9,115 bases of DNA from Bacillota bacterium (GCA_023451415.1 JAEXZK010000290.1:1-9115), one strand, 5' to 3'. Shown: positions 1-6,698, numbered from the stretch's first letter. The notes: generated by a model not told the origin, from the letters alone. A program made the numbers and translations.

Positions 1-115
1 GCCATATGCGGTCCGTCCCGGCCAGCGGCCCTGCCGCTTGGAGGATAGGGGCCCGGCGGGCGCAGGGGTTCTCCCCCGGCCGGCGGGGGATGTCCCTGGC
101 TGGGCGCTGGAGGAC
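1..115. other. Non-coding GC-rich spacer downstream of the CPBP protease gene
   Basis: No convincing gene is visible; the open frames here look like GC-rich chance frames. The stretch holds three short adjacent inverted repeats: GCCC/GGGC at 51-54 and 58-61, GGGG/CCCC at 65-68 and 73-76 with loop TTCT, and TCCCCC/GGGGGA at 72-77 and 85-90. The second and third compete for the same bases. On the minus strand these would follow the stop of the CPBP gene, but none is followed by a T-run, so I do not call a Rho-independent terminator. Confidence 0.4.
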
Positions 116-814
116 TCACACCACGCCCAGCACCACAAAGCCCACGGCATTGATGGCAAAATTGGCAAACATGTGGGTGAGCCAGGAGGGATAAATCCTG
201 CCGGTACCCTGGTCCAGCCAGTTGAAGAGCAGGCCGCCCACAAACAGCCCTGCCAGCGCCAAAAAATACAGGGCGGGGGAGAACCAGCCGGACATCATGA
301 CCACGTGGTAAAGGGCAAAGGCCCCGGCGCTGAGAAGATGGGCGCGGCCCCGGGACATCCCGGCCCCGGCCAGGCCTAGGAAAAGGAACCCCCGGAAAAA
401 GAACTCCTCCAGAAGGGAATTGGCAAAGGAGATGTAGAGGGCCACCCAAAGGAAATTGTCCCCCGTCACCCCCACGGCATTTTTCAGGGCGCCGGCAATG
501 TCCTGGGGAAGGATAAACCGGCTGAGCACCGCCCATGCCCCCAGGATGAGGACAAACACGCCCGCCCCCAGCGCCAGCGGCCGGGCCAGGGCCCGGAGGG
601 AGGGGAGGGCAAAAAGCCGGCGGAGGCCGTAACCGCCGCCCATAGCCGAGGCAAGGGCCGGAGGCAGAAGGAAAATCGCGGCTTTGAGGAGGGATCGAAG
701 GGCATAGGGGGGCGAGAGCCTGGTTTCCACCAGGTACATGCCCAGGCAGCACGCCGCGGCCAGAAGAAGGATCGCCCGGGGGGAGGCCAGGGCCTGGCGC
801 CTGCCCCCGCTCAC
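116..814 (-). CDS. CPBP family intramembrane glutamic metalloprotease (CAAX/Abi type)
   Basis: This 232-residue, strongly hydrophobic membrane protein carries all CPBP (CAAX protease and bacteriocin-processing) motifs: EExxxR at E136-E137 and R141 (LLEEFFFRG), FxxxH ending in H170, and HxxxN at H214-N218. Several membrane helices are evident, roughly at residues 14-30, 40-58, 78-100, 120-150, 158-175, 180-198 and 212-232. Family members cleave within or near the membrane; bacterial ones are linked to bacteriocin immunity, peptide maturation or regulated proteolysis, and the substrate here cannot be told. The start is GTG at 814, overlapping the upstream NUDIX stop as GTGA, with GGGAGAG six bases upstream. 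Translational coupling is therefore likely. Family assignment is firm; the specific role is unknown. Confidence 0.9.
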   Translation of the reverse strand: MSGGRRQALASPRAILLLAAACCLGMYLVETRLSPPYALRSLLKAAIFLLPPALASAMGGGYGLRRLFALPSLRALARPLALGAGVFVLILGAWAVLSRFILPQDIAGALKNAVGVTGDNFLWVALYISFANSLLEEFFFRGFLFLGLAGAGMSRGRAHLLSAGAFALYHVVMMSGWFSPALYFLALAGLFVGGLLFNWLDQGTGRIYPSWLTHMFANFAINAVGFVVLGVV

Positions 815-1359
815 CGGAGGCTCTCCCGGCGGCGGAGGGCCTCCAGGGTCAGGATGCCCAGCTGGGTCTTGGCGTCGGGGATCTTCCCCTCCAGCACCAT
901 GTCCACCGCCTCCCCAAAGGGCACCCGCACCACCGACAGGAACTCATCCTCGTCCAGGTGCTGGTGGGTGGGGGTCAGCTCCAGGGCGCGGAAAATATGG
1001 ATGACCTCGGTGCAGTAGGCGGGGGTGGGGAGCATCCGGGCCAGAGGCAGAAGCCGGCCGGCGGTGTGCCCCGTCTCCTCTTCCAGCTCGCGGAGGCCGC
1101 AGGCCATGGGCTCCTCGCCCTTTTCCAGCTTGCCGGCAGGCAGCTCCAGCAGCTCCTCCCCCGCGGGGAAGCGGAACTGCCTTACCATCAGCAGCCGGTC
1201 CTGGCTGTCCAGGGCGGCAACGCAGACGCCCCCGTGGTGGCGGACCACCTCCCGGGGGGCGGTGTTTCCGTTTTCCAGCTCCACGGTATAGTTGGACAGG
1301 GATATGATCCGGCCCTCATAAATTTTTTCTTCCCGGATGGCTCGTTCAAAATGCGCCAT
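811..1359 (-). CDS. nudF: NUDIX hydrolase, ADP-ribose pyrophosphatase type
   Basis: The protein belongs to the ADP-ribose pyrophosphatase branch of NUDIX enzymes, which hydrolyse ADP-ribose to AMP and ribose-5-phosphate in the cytoplasm using Mg2+. Counting from the ATG at 1359 (182 residues, the usual size for NudF), the Nudix box runs from G76 to about H98: G76-x5-E82-x7-R90-E91-L92-x-E94-E95-x-G97. Further NudF-like features are the upstream QFRFPAGEELLELPAG stretch and the downstream PTPAYCTE segment, which lies where family members bind substrate. I prefer ATG 1359 because AGAAGG lies just upstream; an in-frame GTG at 1401 adds 14 residues but lacks a ribosome binding site. It is the first gene of a coupled pair with the CPBP protease. 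The exact substrate is inferred. Confidence 0.9.
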   Translation of the reverse strand: MAHFERAIREEKIYEGRIISLSNYTVELENGNTAPREVVRHHGGVCVAALDSQDRLLMVRQFRFPAGEELLELPAGKLEKGEEPMACGLRELEEETGHTAGRLLPLARMLPTPAYCTEVIHIFRALELTPTHQHLDEDEFLSVVRVPFGEAVDMVLEGKIPDAKTQLGILTLEALRRRESLR

Positions 1360-1403
1360 GGCGGCCTTCTTTCTTCCTGAAATTTGCCGGCCCGTCTCCA
1401 CTG

Positions 1404-1431
1404 TTAAGACAATCCCGGGCCCTCATATATT
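1404..1431 (+). promoter_or_regulatory. Candidate promoter of the M14-like gene
   Basis: TTAAGA at 1404-1409 and TATATT at 1426-1431 are separated by 16 bases in the only AT-rich part of this intergenic region. It would give a leader of about 120 nt before the ATG at 1561. That leader contains the inverted repeat AGCCGG/CCGGCT (1455-1460 and 1477-1482), without a T-run. Confidence 0.4.
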
Positions 1432-1449
1432 GATATCATTGATGTGCAA
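1422..1449 (-). promoter_or_regulatory. Possible promoter of the NUDIX-CPBP pair
   Basis: On the minus strand TTGCAC (1444-1449) is followed after 16 bases by TATGAG (1422-1427). Both boxes are imperfect, and the site overlaps the candidate plus-strand promoter of the M14 gene. The direct repeat ATTGAT (1429-1434 and 1438-1443) and the palindrome TGATATCA (1431-1438) lie in the spacer. This is a weak call made mainly from position. Confidence 0.25.
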
Positions 1450-1560
1450 AGCGCAGCCGGCGGCCCCACAGGCGGCCCGGCTGATGCCCGGCAGTCCGGC
1501 CTTCAAAAAACGCATTGCCCCTTGAACATCAATGGCAGAATCAGTAAACGGGGGTGCTCC

Positions 1561-2421
1561 ATGGACGGTTTTTATGATTCTCCCCCCTGCGCGGCCAGCC
1601 TGCGCCGGGCGGTGATGGCCCTGCGGAAGGAGTACCGGGGGCTCAAGGTCTTTTCGGCAGGCCGCAGCGCCGGGGGCAGAAACATCCTGGCCCTGGCCCT
1701 GGGGGAGGTGCGGGGCGCGCCCCTGTATGTGGGGGGCGTCCACGGGGACGAATGGCTGACCACCCTGCTGCTGATGCGGTTCATGGAGGCTTTGCTGGAG
1801 GGCCTCCGCCGGGGAACTCCCCTGGCGGGGATGGAACTGGCCCCTCTCCTGGGGGAGGGGCGGCTGGTGATGGTGCCCTGCCTCAACCCCGACGGCCTGG
1901 AGCTCTGCGCCAAAGGGCCAGGGGCCGCGGGGCAGCTGTCCGGCTATGTCCGGGGCCTTTGGCAGGAGGGGGAGCCCTGGCGGGCCAACCTCCGCGGGGT
2001 GGACCTGGACCGGAACTTCGACGCCGGATGGCGGGCCGGGCGGGAGCCCGGGCCCTGGGGCAGCAGCGGCTGCAAGCCCTTTTCCGAGCCGGAGAGCCGC
2101 TGCGCCGCCAACCTGTGCGCCGGGCTGGGGGTGCGCAGCCTCTATGTGTTTGGCCGGGGCCGGGAGGAGATCCTTTACCGCAGCGGCGGGGAGTCGCCCC
2201 CCAGGTCGGCCCTGATGGCCCAGGTCCTCAGCAGCGCCTGCGGATGCAGACCGGCCGCCGCCCGCCCTGTCCAGGGGGGCTTTGCCGATTGGTTCATCCG
2301 GCACACCGGGCGGCCCGCTTTTGTCCTCTCCGCCGGGGGCAGGGCCCCGGACACGGTGGAGGAGCTGGCGCCCGCCCTGGGGCGCTTGGCCGAGGCCATG
2401 GTCCTGGGGATGCTCCTTTAG
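1561..2421 (+). CDS. M14 zinc carboxypeptidase-like protein with degenerate active site (probable pseudoenzyme)
   Basis: This 286-residue protein resembles Bacillota M14 peptidases of the gamma-D-glutamyl-diaminopimelate hydrolase type, which trim cell-wall peptides. Hallmarks visible are the zinc motif HxxE at H61 and E64 (GGVHGDEW), NPDG at 109-112, RGVDLDRNF at 145-153, PFSEPESR at 173-180, and the C-terminal block FADWFIRHTGRPAF at 241-254. Yet the third zinc ligand, a His in the usual YHSxGxxIY segment, aligns with G198. The catalytic Glu of the usual TIEVG segment aligns with S257, and the usual Asn of LNRNF is D150. No signal peptide is seen, so it is probably cytoplasmic. The start is ATG 1561, where similarity begins; an in-frame GTG at 1444 adds 39 unconvincing residues. 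The ribosome binding site (GGGGGTG) is modest. It may bind muropeptides rather than cleave them, which is inference. Confidence 0.85.
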   Translation: MDGFYDSPPCAASLRRAVMALRKEYRGLKVFSAGRSAGGRNILALALGEVRGAPLYVGGVHGDEWLTTLLLMRFMEALLEGLRRGTPLAGMELAPLLGEGRLVMVPCLNPDGLELCAKGPGAAGQLSGYVRGLWQEGEPWRANLRGVDLDRNFDAGWRAGREPGPWGSSGCKPFSEPESRCAANLCAGLGVRSLYVFGRGREEILYRSGGESPPRSALMAQVLSSACGCRPAAARPVQGGFADWFIRHTGRPAFVLSAGGRAPDTVEELAPALGRLAEAMVLGMLL

Positions 2422-2429
2422 GCTGCGGC

Positions 2430-2858
2430 TCAGGCCTCCTCGGGGTGGTTGCGCCGGTAGCCGAGATAATTTTCCAGGATAATGGTGGCGGCCACCGCGT
2501 CCACCACCGCTTTGCGCCGTTTGCCCCGGGTGTCGGTGGTGTTAAGGTACTGGATGGCAGAGACGGTGGTGCTCCGCTCGTCCCACATCCGCACCGGCAG
2601 GCCGGAAAGCTCCCGGAGCTTGTCCCCAAACTCGCAGCAAAGCCGGGAGCGGTCCCCAGCTGTGCCATTCATATTCAGGGGGTTGCCTACCACAATGGCC
2701 TGGGCGCCCAGGCGGACGGCCTCCTCCGATACCCGCCGGGCGGTTTTTTCCAGGTTCCACTCCTGGATGACGCCGGCGGGGGATGCCAGCATTTCGCCTT
2801 TATCGCAGACGGCCAGGCCGGTCCTGGCGTCGCCATAGTCCACTGCCAGGATAATCAT
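2430..2858 (-). CDS. ruvX: YqgF/RuvX RNase H-fold nuclease (putative Holliday junction resolvase)
   Basis: The 142-residue protein is of typical RuvX/YqgF length and has the RNase H-fold acidic residues: D7 in the first strand (AVDYGDARTG), E94 in MWDERSTT, and D120 in VVDAVAA. The PLNMNGT segment at 60-66 is a family signature. In bacteria the family is linked to pre-16S rRNA 5' end processing and was originally proposed as a Holliday junction resolvase. Its ATG overlaps the stop of the upstream diguanylate cyclase gene as ATGA, and GGAGG lies about eight bases before the start, so it is probably co-transcribed and translationally coupled. Its end converges on the M14-like gene with only eight bases between stops and no clear terminator. 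In many Bacillota this gene sits next to alaS and ireB; here it does not. Confidence 0.95.
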   Translation of the reverse strand: MIILAVDYGDARTGLAVCDKGEMLASPAGVIQEWNLEKTARRVSEEAVRLGAQAIVVGNPLNMNGTAGDRSRLCCEFGDKLRELSGLPVRMWDERSTTVSAIQYLNTTDTRGKRRKAVVDAVAATIILENYLGYRRNHPEEA

Positions 2859-5059
2859 CCTTCATCCCTCCCAGGTGTTGTTTGCAGCTGTTCCGGCCGG
2901 AGGAAAACGCCTACGCACCGGGAGATCATGGCCAGAGTGTCCACCTCGGTCTGGGTCCAGTAGCGGGAGCCGCTGCGTTTGTCAAAGCTGACAAAGCCGC
3001 CGGACGCCCCCTCCTGGCAAAGGGCGCACTGGAGCACGGAGGATATCTCCTGCGCTTCCAGGATGGACCGGAGCCGGGAGGGCAGGGCGCGGATATCCCG
3101 GCAGTAAAAGATGCCGTTTTCGTCAAAGTTGCGGGCATACTCCTCCAGGTTGGCACGGGGGCCTTCCTTGAGCTGCCTCTGGAGAGAGGGCGCGCCGGGG
3201 GCGCACCACTCGAGGATATCGGTCCGGGCATCTTGGCCGCCGGAGCCCCAACAGACCCAGATCCTGCTTACATTGCAGCGTTCCCCCACCAGGGCCAGAA
3301 CCTGGCGGACGGCGGGCCCGGGGTCCTGCTGCCCTGCACGCAGGATGCAGAGCGCCCGCTCCAGAATATCGCTGCGGGTGCAGGTGCGGACGACCTCGGG
3401 CGCCGGGTCCCGGATCGCGGAATCATCCCGGGGCGGAGCCGTGAACTCCTGACCCTCCAGCTCGGGGGAGTAGAAGACCCAGCAGGCCTTGCCCTGGGAC
3501 TTGGCGGCATACAGGGCGATGTCCGCCCGGCGGTAGAGGTCGTTAAAGGTTTCCCCATGGGTGGGGTAGAGGGACAGCCCCAGGCTGCAGGAGACGTTGC
3601 AGTCCATCTGATCGCAGAAATACTGATGGAACACCTTGATGACGCAATCGGCCTTGTCCAGGAGGACCTGGGCGGAAGGCAGGTTCCTGAGGAAAACCAT
3701 AAACTCATCCCCGCCCACGCGGCCCACCACGTCGCTGTCCCGGAAAAGCCCCTGGAGGCGGCTGGCAATATCGCACAGGACCGAGTCCCCATACAAATGC
3801 CCCCGGGTATCGTTGACCGCCTTAAAGTTATCCACATCCAGCAGCATCAAGGCGCAAAGTGCCTTGCCGCCGCATTCGGCCATGTATTCCTCGGCAAGGC
3901 GGCGGGAGGCGGACTTGTTGTAGATGCCGGTGAGGGGGTCGGTGCTGGCAGTGGTGCGCAGGGTGTCCAGCTCCCGGCGTTCCTTATCGATATCCCGCAC
4001 CAGGCCCACAGCCCGTTCCGGCCGGCCGTCGGGGCCCCGGATGATGCTGGCCGCAAGGCGGGTCCAGAGGAAGCGCCCTCCGGCTGTGCGGATGCGCACA
4101 TCGGCGGTGGTGGCGTCCTGGGCGCCGCGGCGGGTCTCCACCAGCCAGTCCCGGACAGCGGGAAGATCCCCGGCGTAGACATTGGGGCTGGAGAGCATCC
4201 TCTGGGTAAATTTTTCCCGGGGCGGGGGATAGCCAAAGCGCTCCTCCCACTTGGGGGAGGCGGTGAGGCGGTCGGTGGCAAAGTCCCACTCGCAGATGAC
4301 GTCGTCCGACTGCTCCAGGATCAGGCGGTATCTTTCCCGGCTGATCCGGAGGTCATCCAGGGCGTGCTGCTCATCAGTGACGTCCAGGAAGACCCCGTGG
4401 AAAACCGGGCCCCCTACGGCATCCTGCTCCAGGGTGACGCAGCCCATGAGCCACACGTCCCTGCCGTCGGCGGTGACGGGCCGGTAGCGGAGGATACATT
4501 CCCCGCAGGAGGCGCTTGCAGCCTCCTGAAGCTGCCGCTCCACCTGGGCCCGGTCCTCCGGCCGTATAGCCAGCAGAAAGTTCTTGCCAAAGCGCAGCTC
4601 CACCTCCCGTGGGGCGAAGCCCGCCAGCCGCTGGCAGCCGCTGCTGACATAAAGCAGACGGTAGTCCCGGGCGTTCATCCGCAGGACACAGCCGGGGAGG
4701 TTGCGGGTGATGGCCTCCAGCTGGTGCTGGGCCTCCTGAAGGCCCCGCCGGTCCCGGTCAGCCTGTTCAAGCAGGGCGCGGACGTCCCGGGCGCGGCTGT
4801 CGCCGTCCAGGCATTTCGGGAAGTCCATCTTCGGGGGGGATTCCCCTTTGACATAGCTCTCCAGGGCCCCGCCCACGGCGGCAAAAAGCCCCAGGACCCG
4901 GACGCGGCAGATGTAGAAGGACAGCAGGAACAAAGCTGCGGAAAAAGCCGCCAGCGCCCACAAAACGGCCCCTCCCAGCCAAAACGCCGCGCAGGTCAGG
5001 GCAAGGGCCAAGGCAGCCAACAGGGTCAAAAGGCCATAGAGCAAGGTTTTCAGGCGCAT
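2855..5059 (-). CDS. Membrane-anchored diguanylate cyclase, PAS-PAS-GGDEF-GAF
   Basis: This 734-residue protein is predicted to make cyclic di-GMP from two GTP. Two N-terminal membrane helices (about 5-26 and 29-52) are joined by a short helical linker (about 90-117) to a PAS domain (about 118-230), a second PAS with PAC-like end (about 240-360), and a GGDEF domain (about 365-530). The cyclase looks active: intact GGDEF at 449-453, metal-binding D408, substrate residues N416 and D417, and a feedback-inhibition I-site RxxD at R440-D443, five residues before GGDEF. A GAF domain follows at about 565-720, ending FDKRSGSRYWTQTEVDTL, and has a CxxC at 678-681. GAF after GGDEF is less usual than before it. 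No EAL domain is present. The start ATG 5059 has a near-perfect ribosome binding site, AGAGGTGATCC. It is coupled to ruvX by an ATGA overlap. The signals sensed are unknown. Confidence 0.93.
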   Translation of the reverse strand: MRLKTLLYGLLTLLAALALALTCAAFWLGGAVLWALAAFSAALFLLSFYICRVRVLGLFAAVGGALESYVKGESPPKMDFPKCLDGDSRARDVRALLEQADRDRRGLQEAQHQLEAITRNLPGCVLRMNARDYRLLYVSSGCQRLAGFAPREVELRFGKNFLLAIRPEDRAQVERQLQEAASASCGECILRYRPVTADGRDVWLMGCVTLEQDAVGGPVFHGVFLDVTDEQHALDDLRISRERYRLILEQSDDVICEWDFATDRLTASPKWEERFGYPPPREKFTQRMLSSPNVYAGDLPAVRDWLVETRRGAQDATTADVRIRTAGGRFLWTRLAASIIRGPDGRPERAVGLVRDIDKERRELDTLRTTASTDPLTGIYNKSASRRLAEEYMAECGGKALCALMLLDVDNFKAVNDTRGHLYGDSVLCDIASRLQGLFRDSDVVGRVGGDEFMVFLRNLPSAQVLLDKADCVIKVFHQYFCDQMDCNVSCSLGLSLYPTHGETFNDLYRRADIALYAAKSQGKACWVFYSPELEGQEFTAPPRDDSAIRDPAPEVVRTCTRSDILERALCILRAGQQDPGPAVRQVLALVGERCNVSRIWVCWGSGGQDARTDILEWCAPGAPSLQRQLKEGPRANLEEYARNFDENGIFYCRDIRALPSRLRSILEAQEISSVLQCALCQEGASGGFVSFDKRSGSRYWTQTEVDTLAMISRCVGVFLRPEQLQTTPGRDEG

Positions 5060-5064
5060 TCCGG

Positions 5065-5112
5065 ATCACCTCTTTTCTTTGTCCCGGTCACACCGGCTGT
5101 TGGGCGGGTGAT
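5065..5112 (-). promoter_or_regulatory. Leader of diguanylate cyclase mRNA with possible ribosome-site sequestration
   Basis: In the predicted leader RNA the word AUCACC (complement of 5107-5112) is complementary to GGUGAU in the ribosome binding site (complement of 5065-5070). Between them lies a perfect five-base-pair hairpin CCGGU-GUG-ACCGG (5084-5096). The two stems could stack into one structure hiding the ribosome binding site. This does not match any c-di-GMP riboswitch core I recognise. Confidence 0.35.
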
Positions 5113-5130
5113 GCTTCATTGTATGTTTCT

Positions 5131-5159
5131 ATTTTAAAGGTTAGTCCATATAAAAACAA
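5131..5159 (-). promoter_or_regulatory. Promoter of the diguanylate cyclase-ruvX operon
   Basis: On the minus strand TTGTTT (5154-5159) is followed after exactly 17 bases by TAAAAT (5131-5136), in an AT-rich stretch between divergent genes. Transcription would begin near 5124, leaving a leader of about 65 nt. Confidence 0.6.
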
Positions 5160-5160
5160 G

Positions 5161-5190
5161 GGGAAAACCGCAAAAAGACGGCTTTTGCCC
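5161..5190. repeat. Imperfect inverted repeat between divergent promoters
   Basis: GGGAAAACCG (5161-5170) and CGGCTTTTGCCC (5179-5190) are complementary apart from one unpaired base in each of two places on the right arm, around the loop CAAAAAGA. It lies just upstream of both the diguanylate cyclase and the MFS promoters, so it could be a shared regulator site. It has no T-run on the plus strand and does not look like a terminator. Confidence 0.35.
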
Positions 5191-5201
5191 GCCCACACCG
5201 C

Positions 5202-5230
5202 TGTGCAAACGGGACGGGATATGATATGAT
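5202..5230 (+). promoter_or_regulatory. Candidate promoter of the MFS transporter gene
   Basis: The overlapping -10-like words TATGAT at 5220-5225 and 5225-5230 lie about 40 bases before the start codon. TGTGCA (5202-5207) is 17 bases before the second. The -35 match is poor (three of six), so the call rests on the -10. Confidence 0.4.
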
Positions 5231-5270
5231 GGATAAAAGAAATTTCCGCTGTGTGCAAGGAGCCGCGCTT

Positions 5271-6572
5271 ATGAAACTCAACTACAAGCGAACCTTCCTG
5301 GTGGGGCTGGCCTTTTTTGCCATTTCTGCCTTCTGGCAGGTGTACGACGGCATCATCCCCCTCATCCTTCGGGAAACCTTTGGCGTGGGGGACACCCTGG
5401 CCGGGGCGGTAATGGCCGCGGACAATGTACTGGCCATCTTTATGCTGCCCCTTTTTGGCGTCCTGTCCGACAACACCCAGGGCGCCATGGGCCGCCGCAA
5501 GCCCTATATCCTGGCGGGGACGGCTGCGGCCTGCGGCCTGCTCCTGCTGGTGCCCCTGGCCAACGCGCTGAGGAGCCTCCCCCTCTTCTTCTTCGGGCTG
5601 GGGGCGGTACTGGTGGCCATGAGCACCTTCCGTTCTCCCGCCGTGGCCCTGATGCCCGACGTTACCCCCAAGCCCCTGCGCTCCAGGGGCAACGCCGTCA
5701 TCAACCTCATGGGGGCCCTGGGAGGCATCCTGGCCCTGGCCCTGGTGGCCCTGCTGGTGCCCAAGGGGGAGCACCCCGGCTACTTCCCCATCTTTATCGC
5801 CGTTATCCTCCTGATGGCGGGCAGCGCCCTGGCCCTCTGGCGCTGGGTGGACGAGCCTGCCATGGTCCGGGCCATGGAGGCGGAGTCCCAGGCCATGGGC
5901 CTCCCTCTGGAGCCGGAAGAGCCGCCCCGGAAAAAGCGCTGGAAGGCCTCCCCGCGGCAGCCCCTGGAGCCGGCGGTACGCCGCTCCCTGCTGTTCCTGC
6001 TTTTGGCCGTCTTTCTGTGGTTCATGGGCTACAACGCCGTCACCACCGCCTTTTCCAAATATGCCCGGGTCTACTGGGGGCTGGAGGGCGGCAGCTACGC
6101 CTACACCCTCTTGGTGGCCCAGGGGGCCGCAATCCTGTCCTTCCTCCCCGTGGGGTGGATCGCCGGGCGGCTGGGCCGCAAACGCACCATCGTGGGCGGG
6201 GTATTCCTTTTGGCGGCGGCCTTCGGTTCCGTCATCTTTTTCCAGAACTTTTCCTCCCTCATCTTTGTCTTTTTTGCCCTGGCGGGGGTGGGCTGGGCCG
6301 CCATCAACGTCAACTCCTACCCCATGGTGGTGGAGATGACCGCGGGGGGCGCTGTGGGCCGGTACACCGGCTACTACTATATCGCTTCCAGCGCGGCCCA
6401 GATCATCACCCCCATCCTTTCCGGCGCCGTGCTGGAGTATCTGGGATACAAATATCTTTTCCCCTATGCCGCCCTTTTTGCCACCCTGGCCCTTCTGGCC
6501 ATCCTCCGGGTGGAGCATGGGGACGTCCCGCCCCAGTCCTCCACCGCTCTGGTGCCCACCGACCCGGCCTGA
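5271..6572 (+). CDS. MFS transporter, GPH/SLC45-like (probable sugar or glycoside symporter)
   Basis: This 433-residue integral membrane protein has the twelve-helix MFS layout: hydrophobic N-half, a basic and acidic cytoplasmic loop between helices 6 and 7 (about residues 195-240), then a second hydrophobic half. The loop after helix 2 carries the GPH/SLC45-like motif GVLSDNTQGAMGRRKPYI (63-80), and the matching loop of the second half reads GWIAGRLGRKR. Members of this group move sugars or glycosides with a cation, but the substrate here cannot be read from the sequence. The start ATG 5271 has AAGGAG eight bases upstream; an in-frame ATG at 5226 overlaps the promoter and is unlikely. It is divergent from the diguanylate cyclase. 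No terminator is visible before the bioY promoter, so some read-through into bioY is possible. Confidence 0.88.
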   Translation: MKLNYKRTFLVGLAFFAISAFWQVYDGIIPLILRETFGVGDTLAGAVMAADNVLAIFMLPLFGVLSDNTQGAMGRRKPYILAGTAAACGLLLLVPLANALRSLPLFFFGLGAVLVAMSTFRSPAVALMPDVTPKPLRSRGNAVINLMGALGGILALALVALLVPKGEHPGYFPIFIAVILLMAGSALALWRWVDEPAMVRAMEAESQAMGLPLEPEEPPRKKRWKASPRQPLEPAVRRSLLFLLLAVFLWFMGYNAVTTAFSKYARVYWGLEGGSYAYTLLVAQGAAILSFLPVGWIAGRLGRKRTIVGGVFLLAAAFGSVIFFQNFSSLIFVFFALAGVGWAAINVNSYPMVVEMTAGGAVGRYTGYYYIASSAAQIITPILSGAVLEYLGYKYLFPYAALFATLALLAILRVEHGDVPPQSSTALVPTDPA

Positions 6573-6600
6573 AGCGGCGATCAGAGAAATCCTGAAGTAA

Positions 6601-6630
6601 TGTAAACTAAAAAATAAAAATTAGTTGACA
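6601..6630 (+). promoter_or_regulatory. Probable BirA (biotin repressor) operator of bioY
   Basis: TGTAAACTAA (6601-6610) and TTAGTTGACA (6621-6630) form a 10-base inverted repeat with one mismatch around a 10-base A-rich centre. Its half-sites TGTAAAC and GTTGACA are 16 bases apart, fitting the known BirA operator pattern TTGTAAACC-N14/15-GGTTTACAA. The right arm contains the -35 box of bioY, so binding by biotin-loaded BirA would block the promoter. The gene context (BioY) supports this reading; birA itself is not in the window. Confidence 0.65.
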
Positions 6631-6653
6631 ATCGAAAAAATCCCTGTTATAGT
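6625..6653 (+). promoter_or_regulatory. bioY: Strong sigma-A-type promoter of bioY
   Basis: TTGACA (6625-6630, consensus) is followed after 17 bases by TATAGT (6648-6653, five of six). Transcription would start near 6660, giving a leader of about 39 nt. Confidence 0.88.
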
Positions 6654-6694
6654 AGGAGCATCGCCAATTTTTGACAGAAAGGCCGGTGCTCCTA
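6653..6694 (+). repeat. Inverted repeat spanning the bioY start site and leader
   Basis: TAGGAGCA (6653-6660) and TGCTCCTA (6687-6694) are perfectly complementary. Pairing can continue inward as UCG-CC with GG-C-CGG, counting one G-U pair and one bulged base, around a 15-base loop. The left arm overlaps the last base of the -10 box and ends at the predicted transcription start, so only the inner part would pair in RNA. The right arm ends four bases before the bioY ATG. Confidence 0.5.
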
Positions 6695-6698
6695 TTTT

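Noticed and set aside
72..90. Terminator of the NUDIX-CPBP operon at TCCCCC/GGGGGA
   Set aside because: The stem is short, it competes with a neighbouring repeat, and no T-run follows on the minus strand.
2422..2429. Bidirectional terminator between the convergent M14-like and ruvX genes
   Set aside because: Only eight bases separate the stops and I find no strong stem with a T-run there; read-through or Rho-dependent ending is more likely.
1752..2963. A 403-codon plus-strand open frame running across the M14-like gene, the gap and ruvX
   Set aside because: It crosses two well-supported genes on different strands and shows no family motif.
2882..5137. A 751-codon plus-strand open frame opposite the diguanylate cyclase
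   Set aside because: It is rich in Gly, Ala, Pro and Gln with no recognisable domain, lies exactly antisense to a clear PAS-PAS-GGDEF-GAF protein, and has no ribosome binding site. It is a high-GC shadow.
5088..6518. A 476-codon minus-strand open frame opposite the MFS gene
   Set aside because: Its composition (Gly, His, Gln, Lys low-complexity) is typical of antisense GC-rich shadow frames; the opposite strand encodes a clear transporter with a good ribosome binding site.
6671..6698. A second promoter TTGACA-N16-TATTTT inside the bioY leader
   Set aside because: The -10 is poor and transcription would begin after the bioY ATG; the upstream TTGACA-N17-TATAGT is much better placed.
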